62,379 bases of DNA from a gamma proteobacterium symbiont of Ctena orbiculata (lineage in GTDB: Bacteria > Pseudomonadota > Gammaproteobacteria > Chromatiales > Chromatiaceae). Both the position numbers and the translations under genes were made by a program. The stretch lies in NCBI GenBank assembly GCA_003094535.1, contig NATV01000120.1, forward strand, positions 1 through 62,379, in the 5' to 3' direction. The notes under the pieces are model-generated. The model did not search any database and was not told the origin of the DNA. It worked only from the letters and a program-made list of their open reading frames with translations. Of the stretch, positions 46,556 to 57,000 are shown piece by piece. The stretch's first letter is position 1. Every line of letters begins with the position of its first letter.

Positions 46556-48666
46556 TGGAAATAAGGACCTCGTATCAATATTCAATTCTTTCTGAAGCAT
46601 CTTATGCAGATTTCGATACAAGTGGCGCGATTACGCAAACAGATGTAGAAAACGCTCTGATAGCAAAAAAGTTCTCTAATACTCAAGCAGCTGATTTCAT
46701 TACACACTGGCGGGTAGCCCACCATCTCCCCAACACCTCAACCGGCTTTTCCGCCACCATCTTCGAAAGCCTCGACAACCCCGGTGACTATGTATTTGCC
46801 ATGCGGGGTACAGAGCCGACTGCGCAATGGGGAACTGACATTACATTAACGGATATTGCCGACATTGGCGCTGACGGCATCGCGCTTTATCAAGCAGTCG
46901 ATTTGGTCAACTACTACCAGCAATTAACCACACCTGCAGGCGAACTGGCCCCGCAGTACGAAGTTTATGAAGGCACATTGATTCCCCCCGAAGGTACCGA
47001 TTATGTCACTACCGGTCTGCAATACCGCTACCTCAGGGCGATCGACCGGGTACAGGGATTAGGCGTCATACCCTACAACTCAGGCCCCATTGATGTCACT
47101 GGTCACTCTCTGGGAGGCCACTTGGCTTTAATCATGTCTCGCTTGGATCCTTATAGGACAGGACAGGTCTATACCTACAATGCACCGGGATTCGATACCG
47201 GGATCATCGGCAGCGATGACACCGAATGGTTTTTTCGGGCGATGGCACAAATTGAAACGAATGAGACGGGCATGACCACAGTCGGCGCCTTCCCCATCGG
47301 CCGTATCGATAATCTGGTGGCGACCCATGACAGGATTTCCGATATCGGAAATCTGCCGGGGAATATAACCCCCTTTGCCAATGAAGGTGATGGCTGGTTA
47401 TCTGCACACTCCATGAGCAACGTTAGCGACGTGCTGGCGGTCTGCAATCTCTTTGCCGCGCTCGATCCCACTGCCGATCTCACCGATGATCTAACGCCGA
47501 TCTTCATGGCGACGACCAACGCGGATGATCTGCCACTGACCCTGGAGACAATGACCCGTGCGCTGTCCAGTCTCCTTTCGATTCAGGCCCAAGTGCCAAA
47601 GGATGATCGTGACGCGCTTTATCAGGCCATCCAGGCGATAGAGTCCGAAATTTATGACGATCGCACAGTAGGTAATCCACAAGTCAAACCGGCCTATCAA
47701 AATCTGGAAGTCGTTTCACTCCCCAATCTTACCCGCACAGAGACCATAAGTCGCGCCAATAACGATATCGCCTACCGATATGCCCTTGCTCATCTCAACC
47801 CCTTTGTCATTACCGGACGGGAATCACTGTATGACGACCATAACCAAAACGGCGAGCTTGAGCTTTACGACCCAATTACCCAGGCAGGTGAGATAACCCA
47901 AGCCTACCTGGAAGACCGTTCAGCTTTTCTAGCGTTATTGAATCAAGGCAATATCACAGGTGAGCCTGTACCGGGTGAAGAAGTCGAGTTCTATGATGTT
48001 GCAAGAGACATCGTTGCCCGTTACGACAACTACCTGCAACCACCGCACCGTATATATTTCGGTGGTGATGGGGATGAAGCATTGTCAGGCATGTCGAAGA
48101 GTGATCGTCTATATGGAGGTGGTGGCAACGACACACTTTCAGGTAATACAGGCAACGACTACCTGGAAGGCAACGCCGGAACGGACCGTCTTAACGGTGG
48201 TGTTGGTGATGACGAATTACATGGTGGTAGCGGTAACGATGACGGCGTCAATTATGGCCTCTACGGCGGTGCGGGGAACGACGCTCTCTACGGTGAGGCG
48301 GGCAATGACACCCTCGACGGCGGTACCGGCCGTGACCTGTTGGTGGGTGGCCTGGGGCAAGACCATCTGATCGGCGGCGACGGATTCGACAACCTCTTCG
48401 GCGACAACCGCTATTTCGATGAAGCGACCAACCGCTATGTACTGGTCGACGACGGCGAATCGGTCCGCTTGGAGGGTGGTGTCGGTGACGATCTTTACTA
48501 TGCCGGTGCAGGGGACGTGATCAATGACTCGGATGGCCTGGGTACGGTCTGTATGAACGTGACGACCGGGAGTGGCGATCAGACCTATGTGATGTTGGGC
48601 CTCAACTCTATTACATCACTTGCAGTGACAAATAGCATTTCGCTTCAGAACGTAGGTCATTTATAA
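46555..48666 (+). CDS. Cassette 1 RTX lipase-like protein, C-terminally truncated
   Basis: A 703-residue protein. The N-terminal domain (about 1-480) is an alpha/beta hydrolase starting SEASYADF and FSATIFES, with the nucleophile Ser185 in TGHSLGGHLAL and likely Asp and His in VATHDRISD and SAHSMSNVSDV. RTX nonapeptides (GGxGNDxLxG) begin near residue 500. The frame follows the RTX region of the giant protein at 51077 almost exactly up to MLGLN (48606), then ends after 20 unrelated residues. It therefore has no type I secretion tail and is probably an orphan effector head unless rejoined by recombination. Translation is coupled to the preceding membrane gene. Confidence 0.85.
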   Translation: MEIRTSYQYSILSEASYADFDTSGAITQTDVENALIAKKFSNTQAADFITHWRVAHHLPNTSTGFSATIFESLDNPGDYVFAMRGTEPTAQWGTDITLTDIADIGADGIALYQAVDLVNYYQQLTTPAGELAPQYEVYEGTLIPPEGTDYVTTGLQYRYLRAIDRVQGLGVIPYNSGPIDVTGHSLGGHLALIMSRLDPYRTGQVYTYNAPGFDTGIIGSDDTEWFFRAMAQIETNETGMTTVGAFPIGRIDNLVATHDRISDIGNLPGNITPFANEGDGWLSAHSMSNVSDVLAVCNLFAALDPTADLTDDLTPIFMATTNADDLPLTLETMTRALSSLLSIQAQVPKDDRDALYQAIQAIESEIYDDRTVGNPQVKPAYQNLEVVSLPNLTRTETISRANNDIAYRYALAHLNPFVITGRESLYDDHNQNGELELYDPITQAGEITQAYLEDRSAFLALLNQGNITGEPVPGEEVEFYDVARDIVARYDNYLQPPHRIYFGGDGDEALSGMSKSDRLYGGGGNDTLSGNTGNDYLEGNAGTDRLNGGVGDDELHGGSGNDDGVNYGLYGGAGNDALYGEAGNDTLDGGTGRDLLVGGLGQDHLIGGDGFDNLFGDNRYFDEATNRYVLVDDGESVRLEGGVGDDLYYAGAGDVINDSDGLGTVCMNVTTGSGDQTYVMLGLNSITSLAVTNSISLQNVGHL
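48307..48606. repeat. 300-bp homology arm shared with 53024-53323
   Basis: Aligned by eye without gaps, this segment differs from 53024-53323 at about 15 of 300 positions (about 95% identity), while the sequence just upstream is much more diverged and the sequence just downstream is unrelated. It covers the RTX part from DTLDGGTGRDLL to MLGLN. The sharp edges look like a gene-conversion or recombination tract. Confidence 0.85.
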
Positions 48667-48711
48667 TCTCCTCAAATATCTCCAAGGAAGATAGATGATG
48701 ATGGATGCATC

Positions 48712-48852
48712 TCATGCAAACTGGTGGCTACTGATAACCTTCGATCGGTTTCCTTCGGTACCCTTTTTCAGTCTTTCGCATACTAAGGCTGCCAATCGTC
48801 GTTCTTCCCGGAAGAGGCAATGGTCGTGCTGACGGTAACTAAGTTCGGTCAA
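48712..48852 (-). CDS. Candidate 46-residue open frame in a possible small repeat element
   Basis: Between cassettes 1 and 2, on the minus strand, a TTG at 48852 preceded by a full AAAGGAGG (six-base spacing) opens a 46-codon frame rich in E, R and K (contains REERRLAALVCERLKKG). The surrounding 179 bp is bounded by imperfect 11-bp inverted repeats, ATGCAAACTGG (48714-48724) and CCAGGTTGCAT (48882-48892). It may be a gene fragment or a small dispersed element; I do not recognise it. The whole 260-base gap (48667-48926) has no other support. Confidence 0.3.
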   Translation of the reverse strand: MTELSYRQHDHCLFREERRLAALVCERLKKGTEGNRSKVISSHQFA

Positions 48853-48926
48853 TTCATGCCTCCTTTACTATGGCAGCTATTCCAGGTTGCATCATATACC
48901 ACAAATATTCATAGAGGGATTCTTAA

Positions 48927-49640
48927 ATGCTTGCAACTGCATTTATATTTTTCTTCTTGCTTTACCTGGTGATCAGCGTCGGTCTTGCGCGATGGGCTGC
49001 AAAGCAGGCGAACAAGCGTGGCCACTCCGGCAGAAAATGGGGTGTGGCAGTGTTTCTGCTGATGCTTGGATTGATCTTCTGGGATTGGTTGCCCATGGAG
49101 ATTCTCTACCGATACGTGTGAGAATCATGCTGGGTTCTTTCAAGACAAGACGCTTGATGAGTGGAAGGCGGAAAATCCAGGAGTGTGGGAAACACTCAGT
49201 TTTGAAGCACTGCCAGAGGAGTACTTTGTAAAAGAAAATCATGGCCAGAAAAGAAGTAAAGAGCGTATTTACCGGTTGCCTGACGGTACCAAACTCATCG
49301 CAGACTACAATCTAGCGGGAAAGCATATAACTACCCTGATGTTACGTGGTGATGGAAAGCAACGCTATTGGCTCAACCAGCGTTTTTTCTGGGAGACAGT
49401 CTGGACAAACACTTCTTTCATGTCCGTGAATGGGAGGAGCGGATCGTGGACCTGGAAACGGGCGAGGTCTTAGCACGGTATGTGGATTTTGGAACGAATA
49501 TTCCGCCGATCGGGATCGGAGGCAATAGCCTTGGCGATTACAAGTTTTGGATGCGGAAGCGTTCGTGTGTAAGCGGACCAACAATGCTTGAAAAAATCAG
49601 ATTTAATGATCTTAAGGGAATCCTCAGAGATATAGGATAA
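48927..49640 (+). pseudogene. Cassette 2 small membrane protein, two frameshifts
   Basis: This is a paralogue of the intact gene at 50358-51080 and can be aligned along its whole length. The first frame (two hydrophobic segments, then WDWLPMEILYRY) ends at TGA 49119-49121 because two bases (CA in the intact copy) are missing. The homology continues one frame over (HAGFFQDKTLDEWKAENPG) until near 49408, where one more base is missing, and then in a third frame (HFFHVREWEERIVDLETG to ILRDIG) to TAA 49638-49640. The lipase fragment starts five bases later. The pair looks like a decayed duplicate of cassette 3. Confidence 0.85.
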
Positions 49641-49645
49641 AGAAA

Positions 49646-50320
49646 ATGGAAACAAATACTGCTGCAATCTTGGCACAAATTGCTGAAGCTAGTTATGCTG
49701 ATTTCACACCGGCACGGCGAACAGACGGGTCGTATTTAGAGGGTGATGTTCAAACAGCCCTACAAAGAATCGGTAACGATGAAGACGAACCCGATGATCC
49801 AGACAAAGGCTTTTCTTTAACCCAGGCTAGGGAGTTCACCAGACGGTGGGAAGTGGTGCACCACCAACCCGACACCGCTTCCGGCTTTTCCGCCACGCTT
49901 TTCAGAAACACCGAAGGCAGTATGGATCAGCCCTATGTCCTGGCCATTCGCGGTACGGATGGCTACCGCGACCTGGTAATCACGGATGGCTCGGACATTG
50001 TTGTTGATGGACTTGCTATCGATCAGATAGTTGACCTTTGGAACTATTGGAAACAGTTGACCACGCCGCAAGGTGTGAGTTTCACCGGTTCGCGGTTAGT
50101 AACATTGGAAGATGAAACGCTTGCGTTTCGTGCCGCAATCGTTGGTCAGTTCGTGCCTGGATTTAACGTGGCAGCTGATGCCTATCTCGAGTGGCTTTAC
50201 TCGCGAGATGACATCATTATAGATAATAACGCTAATCCGCTATATGCCCGTGTAAAGACCACCCAGCCCGTCATGCCGGCACCAGGCAATACAGACGCTC
50301 ATCGCAATTATCTCGTATGA
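49646..50320 (+). pseudogene. Cassette 2 lipase-like head fragment, truncated before the nucleophile
   Basis: A 224-residue frame that matches the N-terminal domain of the giant protein at 51077 (SYADF, HHQPDTASGFSATLF, DGLAIDQIVDLWNYWKQLT, YSRDDIIIDNNANP). It departs at 50295, about 15 residues before the GHSLGG nucleophile motif would appear, ending after DAHRNYLV. It lacks the catalytic serine, RTX repeats and secretion tail, so it cannot be an exported enzyme. The next gene starts 37 bases later. It may be a recombination donor or simply a remnant. Confidence 0.8.
50087..50295. repeat. 209-bp homology tract shared with 51509-51717
   Basis: Aligned by eye without gaps, the two segments differ at about six of 209 positions (about 97% identity), while the preceding parts of the two lipase genes are clearly more diverged. 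The tract ends exactly where the cassette 2 lipase fragment breaks off. The membrane genes of cassettes 2 and 3 have a similar near-identical patch at 49034-49201 and about 50468-50637. Confidence 0.8.
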
Positions 50321-50357
50321 AGCCACATACCTCAAAGATATATAGAGGGGTACCTCA

Positions 50358-51080
50358 ATGCTAGCTATCGCATATTTATTTTTCTTCATACTTTACCTGT
50401 GGATCAGCGTTAAGTTAGCCCGCTGGGCAGCAGGGTGGGGTAAGGAGTGGGGATACTCGGGCAGGAAATGGGGTGTGGCAGTGTTTCTGCTGATGCTTGG
50501 ATTGATCTTCTGGGATTGGTTACCCATGGAGATTCTCTACCGATACCAGTGTGAGAATCATGCTGGGTTCTTTCAAGACAAGACGCTTGATGAGTGGAAG
50601 GCGGAAAATCCAGGAGTGTGGGAAACACTCAGTATGCATGCGCTGCCAGAGGAGTATTTTGTGAAACAAAAGCACGGGCAAGAGAGAAGCAAACGACGAT
50701 TTTATCAGTTGCCTGATGGTACCGAGCTGATAGCTCACTATAACCTGGCTGGGGAACACGACTCTACCAGGATGCTTCGTGATGATGGAAAAAATCGGTA
50801 TTGGCTAAACCAACGTTTTTATTGGGAAACTGTTTGGACAAAGCATCTGTTTCATGTGCGCGAGGTGGAAGACAGAATTGTTGATATAAAAAACGGAAAT
50901 GCCATAGCCCGGTATGTGGATTTTAGGACAAATATATCGCCTCTGGGAATCGGTACTAGTGACTTAAGTGACTATAAGTTTTGGATGTACAAAAAGTCCT
51001 GTGGTACTAAACGCCACAGCCGAAAGTATTTCAGTGAATTTATGCATTTAATAAAATATAAAGAGGAGATAAAATTATGA
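50358..51080 (+). CDS. Cassette 3 small membrane protein, candidate immunity or partner protein
   Basis: An intact 240-residue member of the cassette family. Two hydrophobic segments (AYLFFFILYLWISVKLA and VAVFLLMLGLIFWDWLP) flank a basic/aromatic loop with SGRKWG. The soluble part has YQCENHAGFF, TLDEWKAENPGVWETL, a central RYWLNQRFYWETVW, and ARYVDFRTNI, followed by a C-terminal SDYKFWMYKKSCG with a second cysteine. By the positive-inside rule the loop is cytoplasmic and both ends are periplasmic, so the soluble domain would face the periplasm. Its TGA stop overlaps the ATG of the giant lipase by four bases. Function is unknown; a self-protection role against the neighbouring lipase is inferred. 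Confidence 0.85.
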   Translation: MLAIAYLFFFILYLWISVKLARWAAGWGKEWGYSGRKWGVAVFLLMLGLIFWDWLPMEILYRYQCENHAGFFQDKTLDEWKAENPGVWETLSMHALPEEYFVKQKHGQERSKRRFYQLPDGTELIAHYNLAGEHDSTRMLRDDGKNRYWLNQRFYWETVWTKHLFHVREVEDRIVDIKNGNAIARYVDFRTNISPLGIGTSDLSDYKFWMYKKSCGTKRHSRKYFSEFMHLIKYKEEIKL

Positions 51081-54000
51081 GAACGGAATCTGTATCTATC
51101 AATGCGCTAATGGCAGAAGCAAGTTATGCGGACTTTGTTGATGTTGATTTCAATAATAGAGACCAGGTTGAAACAGCATTGCAACGCATCGGCACCGATG
51201 AAGGTGAACTCGACGATCCCAACAAAGGGTTTTCTCAGACCCAAGCCGAATTATTCACAGACAAATGGGAAGTGATCCACCACCAACCCAACACCGACTC
51301 CGGTTTCTCAGCCACGCTCTTTAAAAGTACAGACCCGAGTTCATCACAACCCTATGTGTTGGCAATTCGAGGTACTGAGCCAGGCATGCAGGACTTGGTG
51401 ATCACTGACGGCTCAGATATTGTCATTGATGGACTTGCTATCGACCAGATTGTCGACCTCTGGAATTATTGGAAACAGTTGACTACGCCACAAGGTGAGA
51501 GCTTTACTGGTTCGCGGTTAGTAACATTGGAAGATGAAACGCTTGCGTTTCGTGCCGCAATCGTTGGTCAGTTCGTGCCTGGATTTAACATGGCAGCTGA
51601 TGCCTATCTCGAGTGGCTTTACTCGCGAGATGACATCATTATAGATAATAACGCTAATCCGCTATATGCCCGTGTAAGGACCATCCAGCCTGTCATGCCG
51701 GCGCTAGGCAATACAGAATTTAGTGGCGTTCTCAGTAATCCTTTATCCGAAAGCGAGCTGGCTGCGGTGACCGGCCACTCCCTGGGCGGACATCTTTCCA
51801 CTGCATTAACCCGCCTAGTATCGGGCATCGAGGCCCTGACGGTCAACGGCGCAGGTTTTGCCACGGGCGTAGTGCCTGGTCTTAGCGGAGATGCGGCATT
51901 CAACATTAGCAACCTGTTCGGCATGCTGGGTGGTGCGGGTGATTTTGATTCTTCCCGTATCCTAAACGTGTATGGTGACAGGATGCCGGAGTTTGTCACA
52001 CAGGACAATTTTTTTGGTCTGGTCCAGCAGGGTGGACACGAACCTCTGTTTATCGAACAGAGCATCTTGTGGGCGGAGACCTTTGGCCATGGTTCAAGTC
52101 AGATAACTGACAGCCTTGCTGTGTATGATCTGTTCATTCAGCTCTCGGAAACACTGGGCATAAACACACCGGACGATACACTGGCCAGGTTAATGCCGAT
52201 TTTCAAGACGGCATCAGCGCAAGCGGATCACTCGCTGGAGACGCTGGTACGCTCGCTGAGTCGCTTGTTTGGTGTGTCGGAGAATTTACCCGAAATAGAT
52301 AATCGCGAGGCCTTGTATGTCGCAATAAGAGATATTCGCGAGTCCGTATTGTATCAGCAGGTAATGGGCAGTGTCGAAATTGTTCCACTCACTGATACCA
52401 CACAAACCGAACTTATAAGTCTTGCGAACAACGATGAAGATGCTTTGGCCTATCGTTATGCATTGATTCACCTTGATCCATTCGCTGTCACCGGAGATGG
52501 GGCTTTGTTTGCCCAGCACAATGAACATGATGAATTGGAGTTGTACGAGCCGGCCACACAAGAAGGCACCTTAACAGAAGCTTATTTGCAGGATCGAGCT
52601 TATTATTTCAGAGCAATCATGCATAGGAACGAATACGATTATCCGGATTTTGCGACATCGGGTGATGACGTATTGTTTTGGGATGCGGATGACGGTAGCC
52701 TTGTTGCCGCATCGGACCCCGATATAGAGGGAGTAGATACGAACAGTTTGGTTCACTATCGCTTTGGCGGCGACGGCGATGAAAGGAATGGCGAGCTTGA
52801 TGGCGGAACCAATGACGACCAGATTTACGGCGGTGGCGGCAACGATACCCTGAATGGCAATGCAGGCGACGACTATCTCGAAGGCAACGCCGGAATCGAT
52901 AAACTGGAAGGGGGTGTTGGAAATGACGAACTGTACGGAGGATCGGGAGACGATGCCCGCATACACAACTCCGGTCTCTTTGGCGGCGCGGGTGAAGACG
53001 CCTTGTATGGCGAGGCCGGCCACGACACCCTCGACGGCGGTACCGGCCGTGACCTGTTGGTGGGTGGCCTGGGGCAAGACCACCTAATCGGCGGCGACGG
53101 TATAGACAACCTCTTCGGCGACAACCGCTATTTCGATGAGGCGACCAACCGCTATGTGCTGGTCGATGACGGCGAATCGGACCGCTTGGAGGGTGGTGTC
53201 GGTGACGATCTTTATTATGCTGGCGCAGGGGACGTGATCAATGACTCGGATGGCCTAGGCACAGTCTGTATGAACGTGACGACCGGGAGTGGCGATCAGA
53301 CCTATGTGATGTTGGGCCTCAACACGCTCCGTCAAACCATCAACCCCAACGTCTACGAGGAGTACAATGCCTTTTACGACGCCACTATCCACTATACAGT
53401 TAACGGAAACGGAACACTCACTGTCAGTGACACGAGGAACGCAGCAAATACCATCACCATCGAGAATTACAGCGACCGTCAGCTGGGTATCAATACCGGT
53501 TCCGAGTACAACCTCGCCAACTGGCGCGATTTTGACTATATCAGTTATTGGTATGATTGGTATTGGGAGTACGCTTACAACGCTGGCGATTACTACAATG
53601 TATGGTGGCCCGCATCGGTCAATCTCTTTGAGGATGCGAGTGAGATGGTGGATCTATATGTCCCTATTTCGTGGGAACTGATGTTAGGGGGTGGTGCCAA
53701 CAGCATTATTGATACCGACAACATCGTAGAGGGAGACGATCGGGATAATGAATTGACGGGCAGTGATGAAACCGACCGCATGAGTGGCGGCCGGGGCGAT
53801 GACATCCTGACCGGAGGTGCGGGCGACGACTGGCTCTATGGCGGCGACGGCAATGATGACCTTGAGGGTGGTGAGGGACAAGATACCTTGGAGGGAGACT
53901 ACGGCAATGATCTTCTGCGCGGCGGTGCGGGCGATGGGGACCTGCTTAAGGGGGGTGCCGGCAACGACACCTATCTCTTCGGCGCGGGGGACGGCAATAC

Positions 54001-57000
54001 CCTGATCAATAACTTCGATGCCATACGTGTAAGCCAGGATACGATCCGGTTTCTCCCCGGAATCGAGCCGAACGATGTCCGGGTCGGCCGCGCCGGTGAC
54101 GACCTGCTGCTCACGGTAGGGAGTGGAGCAGAGGTGATTACGGTGCTCGGCTACTTTCTTGACGGGGGCGAGAGTCCCTATGCCGTCGATCGGATCGAGT
54201 TTGCAAGCGGCGCCGCGTGGGATATGGCGCAAGTCATTGAGTTATTGCGGCCGAGCGGGGATGCGGATGACCTGATCCAAGGCACAGTGGGGGATGACAT
54301 CCTGGAGGGTCATGGAGGCCATGATCTTGTACAGGGCGGAGAAGGAAACGATACCCTGTCCGGCGGCGAAGGCAATGACGAACTCCATGGTGATGCGGGT
54401 AACGATGAAATTCTGGGCAATACGGGCGATGACCGGCTATACGGTGGCGCCGGGGATGACCGGCTGCGAGGTGGCGAGGGACGCGATGAACTCAGCGGCG
54501 GGAGCGGCAACGACACCTACCTTTTTGGCTTGGGTGATGGGGATATGGTCATCCGCAACCAAGACAGTGGTGAAGGGCGGCATGACGTATTACGCTTTCT
54601 CGAAGGCATTGTGCCCACCGATGTGGTAGTCCGGCGTCTCATGGGTAGCCTTGTTTTGGATGTTGCAGGGCGCGAGAACCGTATTACAGTGGCGAACTTC
54701 TTCGACAATGACGGTCAGAGCGGGGATTCGCTGGACGCCATCCTATTCGCTGACGGCACCGAGTGGAATTTGGACCACATCCTGGCGCAGGTGCAGGTGG
54801 CCACGGCGGGGGATGACCGGCTGTATGGCTATGCCGGCGATGACATACTGGATGGGTTGCAAGGCAACGACTACCTGGTCGGTTATGCGGGCAATGATGT
54901 TCTCATGGGGGGTGAAGGGCGCGACTATCTTCTGGGCGGCGCGGGCAACGACACTTTGCGGGGCGAATCGATGGATGGCGGTGCCGGTGCGGACACCTAT
55001 CTCTATGGTGTGGGCGACGGTCAGGTTCACATAGGCAATTGGGGATCCCAATCGCCCAACCAGGACAGGCTGAGGTTTCTCGAGGGTATTGCCCCCGAAG
55101 ACGTTGTGGTCAAGCGGGGAGGCAATAATCTGTATCTCAGTATCGTCAACGAGGGGCAGGTCGTTGTTGATGGTTTCTTTGCAATCGATGATGGCGCAGT
55201 CTCCCATACCAACATTCTTGCCGAGGTGGAGTTTCAGAATGGCACACGATGGGATGCAGAGACCCTGCGCCAGTATGCCCAACAGGCGACCGAAGCGGGC
55301 GAGGAACTGCATGGCAGCGCCGGCGATGACAACCTGGATGGTTTGGGGGGTGACGATCATCTCATTGGTTATGGGGGAGACGATACGCTGACAGGTGGCG
55401 AGGGTGACGATGCTTTTGATGGTGGTGAAGGAAACGACACGCTGACGGGTAACAATGGAAATGACCGGCTGTACGGTCAACAGGGTGATGACACGCTGAA
55501 TGGCGGCGCTGGAGATGACAACTTATATGGAGGTAGTGGCAACGATACCTTGCGAGGGGGGATAGGTGGAAACGACCATTTAAGCGGTGGCGCCGGTGAC
55601 GATACATACCTCTTTGTAGCGGGCGATGGCAATATCTGGATCAGAAGTGATGATACAGGCGCCAATCGAAACGATAGGTTGGTTATGCTGAATACAGCGC
55701 CCAATTCGGTCCTTGCGACCCGTTTGGGCGATTCCTTGATCTTGACCCTTTCTGCTACGGGGGAGACAGTTGAAGTTGAGAATTATTTCGAAGACGAGGT
55801 TACCGGTAACCATGCCTTGGTCGCCATAGAGTATGACGATGGAACGGTATGGGATTTTGAGTATGTCAAAGCTGCTGTACAGCAAGCGACCGAAGGGGCG
55901 GATCGGCTTTACGCCTATGACGGTGGCGATATTCTTGATGGGCTCGGCGGTAATGACACACTGCATGGCGCTGCCGGCGATGATCAGTTGTCGGGGAATG
56001 ACGGCGATGATCTCCTAATAGCTTCCGAGGGCAATGACGTTGTGAACGGTAATGCCGGCAACGATACATTATCGGGCGGTGACGGTAATGATGTGTTAGC
56101 GGGTGGTGACGGCAGCGATGTTTTGTATGGAGGTCCGGGCGACGACCAATTGAGTGGCGGACTGGGTGATGGCGATTATCTGAGGGGTGGCAGCGGCAGT
56201 GATACCTATCTGTTCAGCGTCGGTGACGGCAATACCACGATAAACAATTTCGACAACACCACGAACAGTGGTCAGGATAGGCTCGTGATCACCGGCGCTG
56301 CGCCTTCTGAAGTGACGGCAACACGGTCCGGCCGCGATGTCTTGCTGACAGTGCAAAGCAGCGGAGAGGTCATAACATTGGATCGGTTTTTCTACTCCAA
56401 TGGAGAGAATGACCGGGTGGTGGAGTTCATCGAATTCAGCGATGGCACGGTGTGGGATATTGATACGGTAAGGACGCTTGTTCAAACGGGCAGCGAAAGT
56501 GATGATACCTTGATTGCCTACAACGGTGTTGGCGACACGCTCGACGGAATGGGTGGTAACGACACCCTGCAAGGCGCCAACGGCGATGACCATCTCTTAG
56601 GCGGCTTAGGGGATGACGAATTGCTGGGAGCAGCGGGAAACGACGTGCTTGACGGAGGTGTCGGAAACGATCAACTAAGCGGAGAGGAGGGTGATGACCA
56701 GCTGGCTGGTGGCGAGGGGAATGACACCATTAACGGTAATGAGGGTGACGATCTCTTGATTGCCGGTCCAGGTTCCGACACCCTCATTGGTAGTTATGGA
56801 AATGATACTTACCGACTTGCCCTGGGTGACGGCAACAACATCATCAATAATCAAGATTGGTCCGGTGCGGAGAGCCACGACGAAATCGAATTCGATATCG
56901 GTATTACGCCTGATACTGTCGCACTAACACGTAGCGGCTACGATCTGGCAATCGAGTATGCCGGTTCGGTAACCAGTATCACGGGCTTCTTCCAGTCTAA

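Noticed and set aside
48927-49121. A separate 64-residue small membrane protein
   Set aside because: Alignment with the intact gene at 50358 shows that its stop arises from a 2-bp loss and that the homology continues downstream in another frame.
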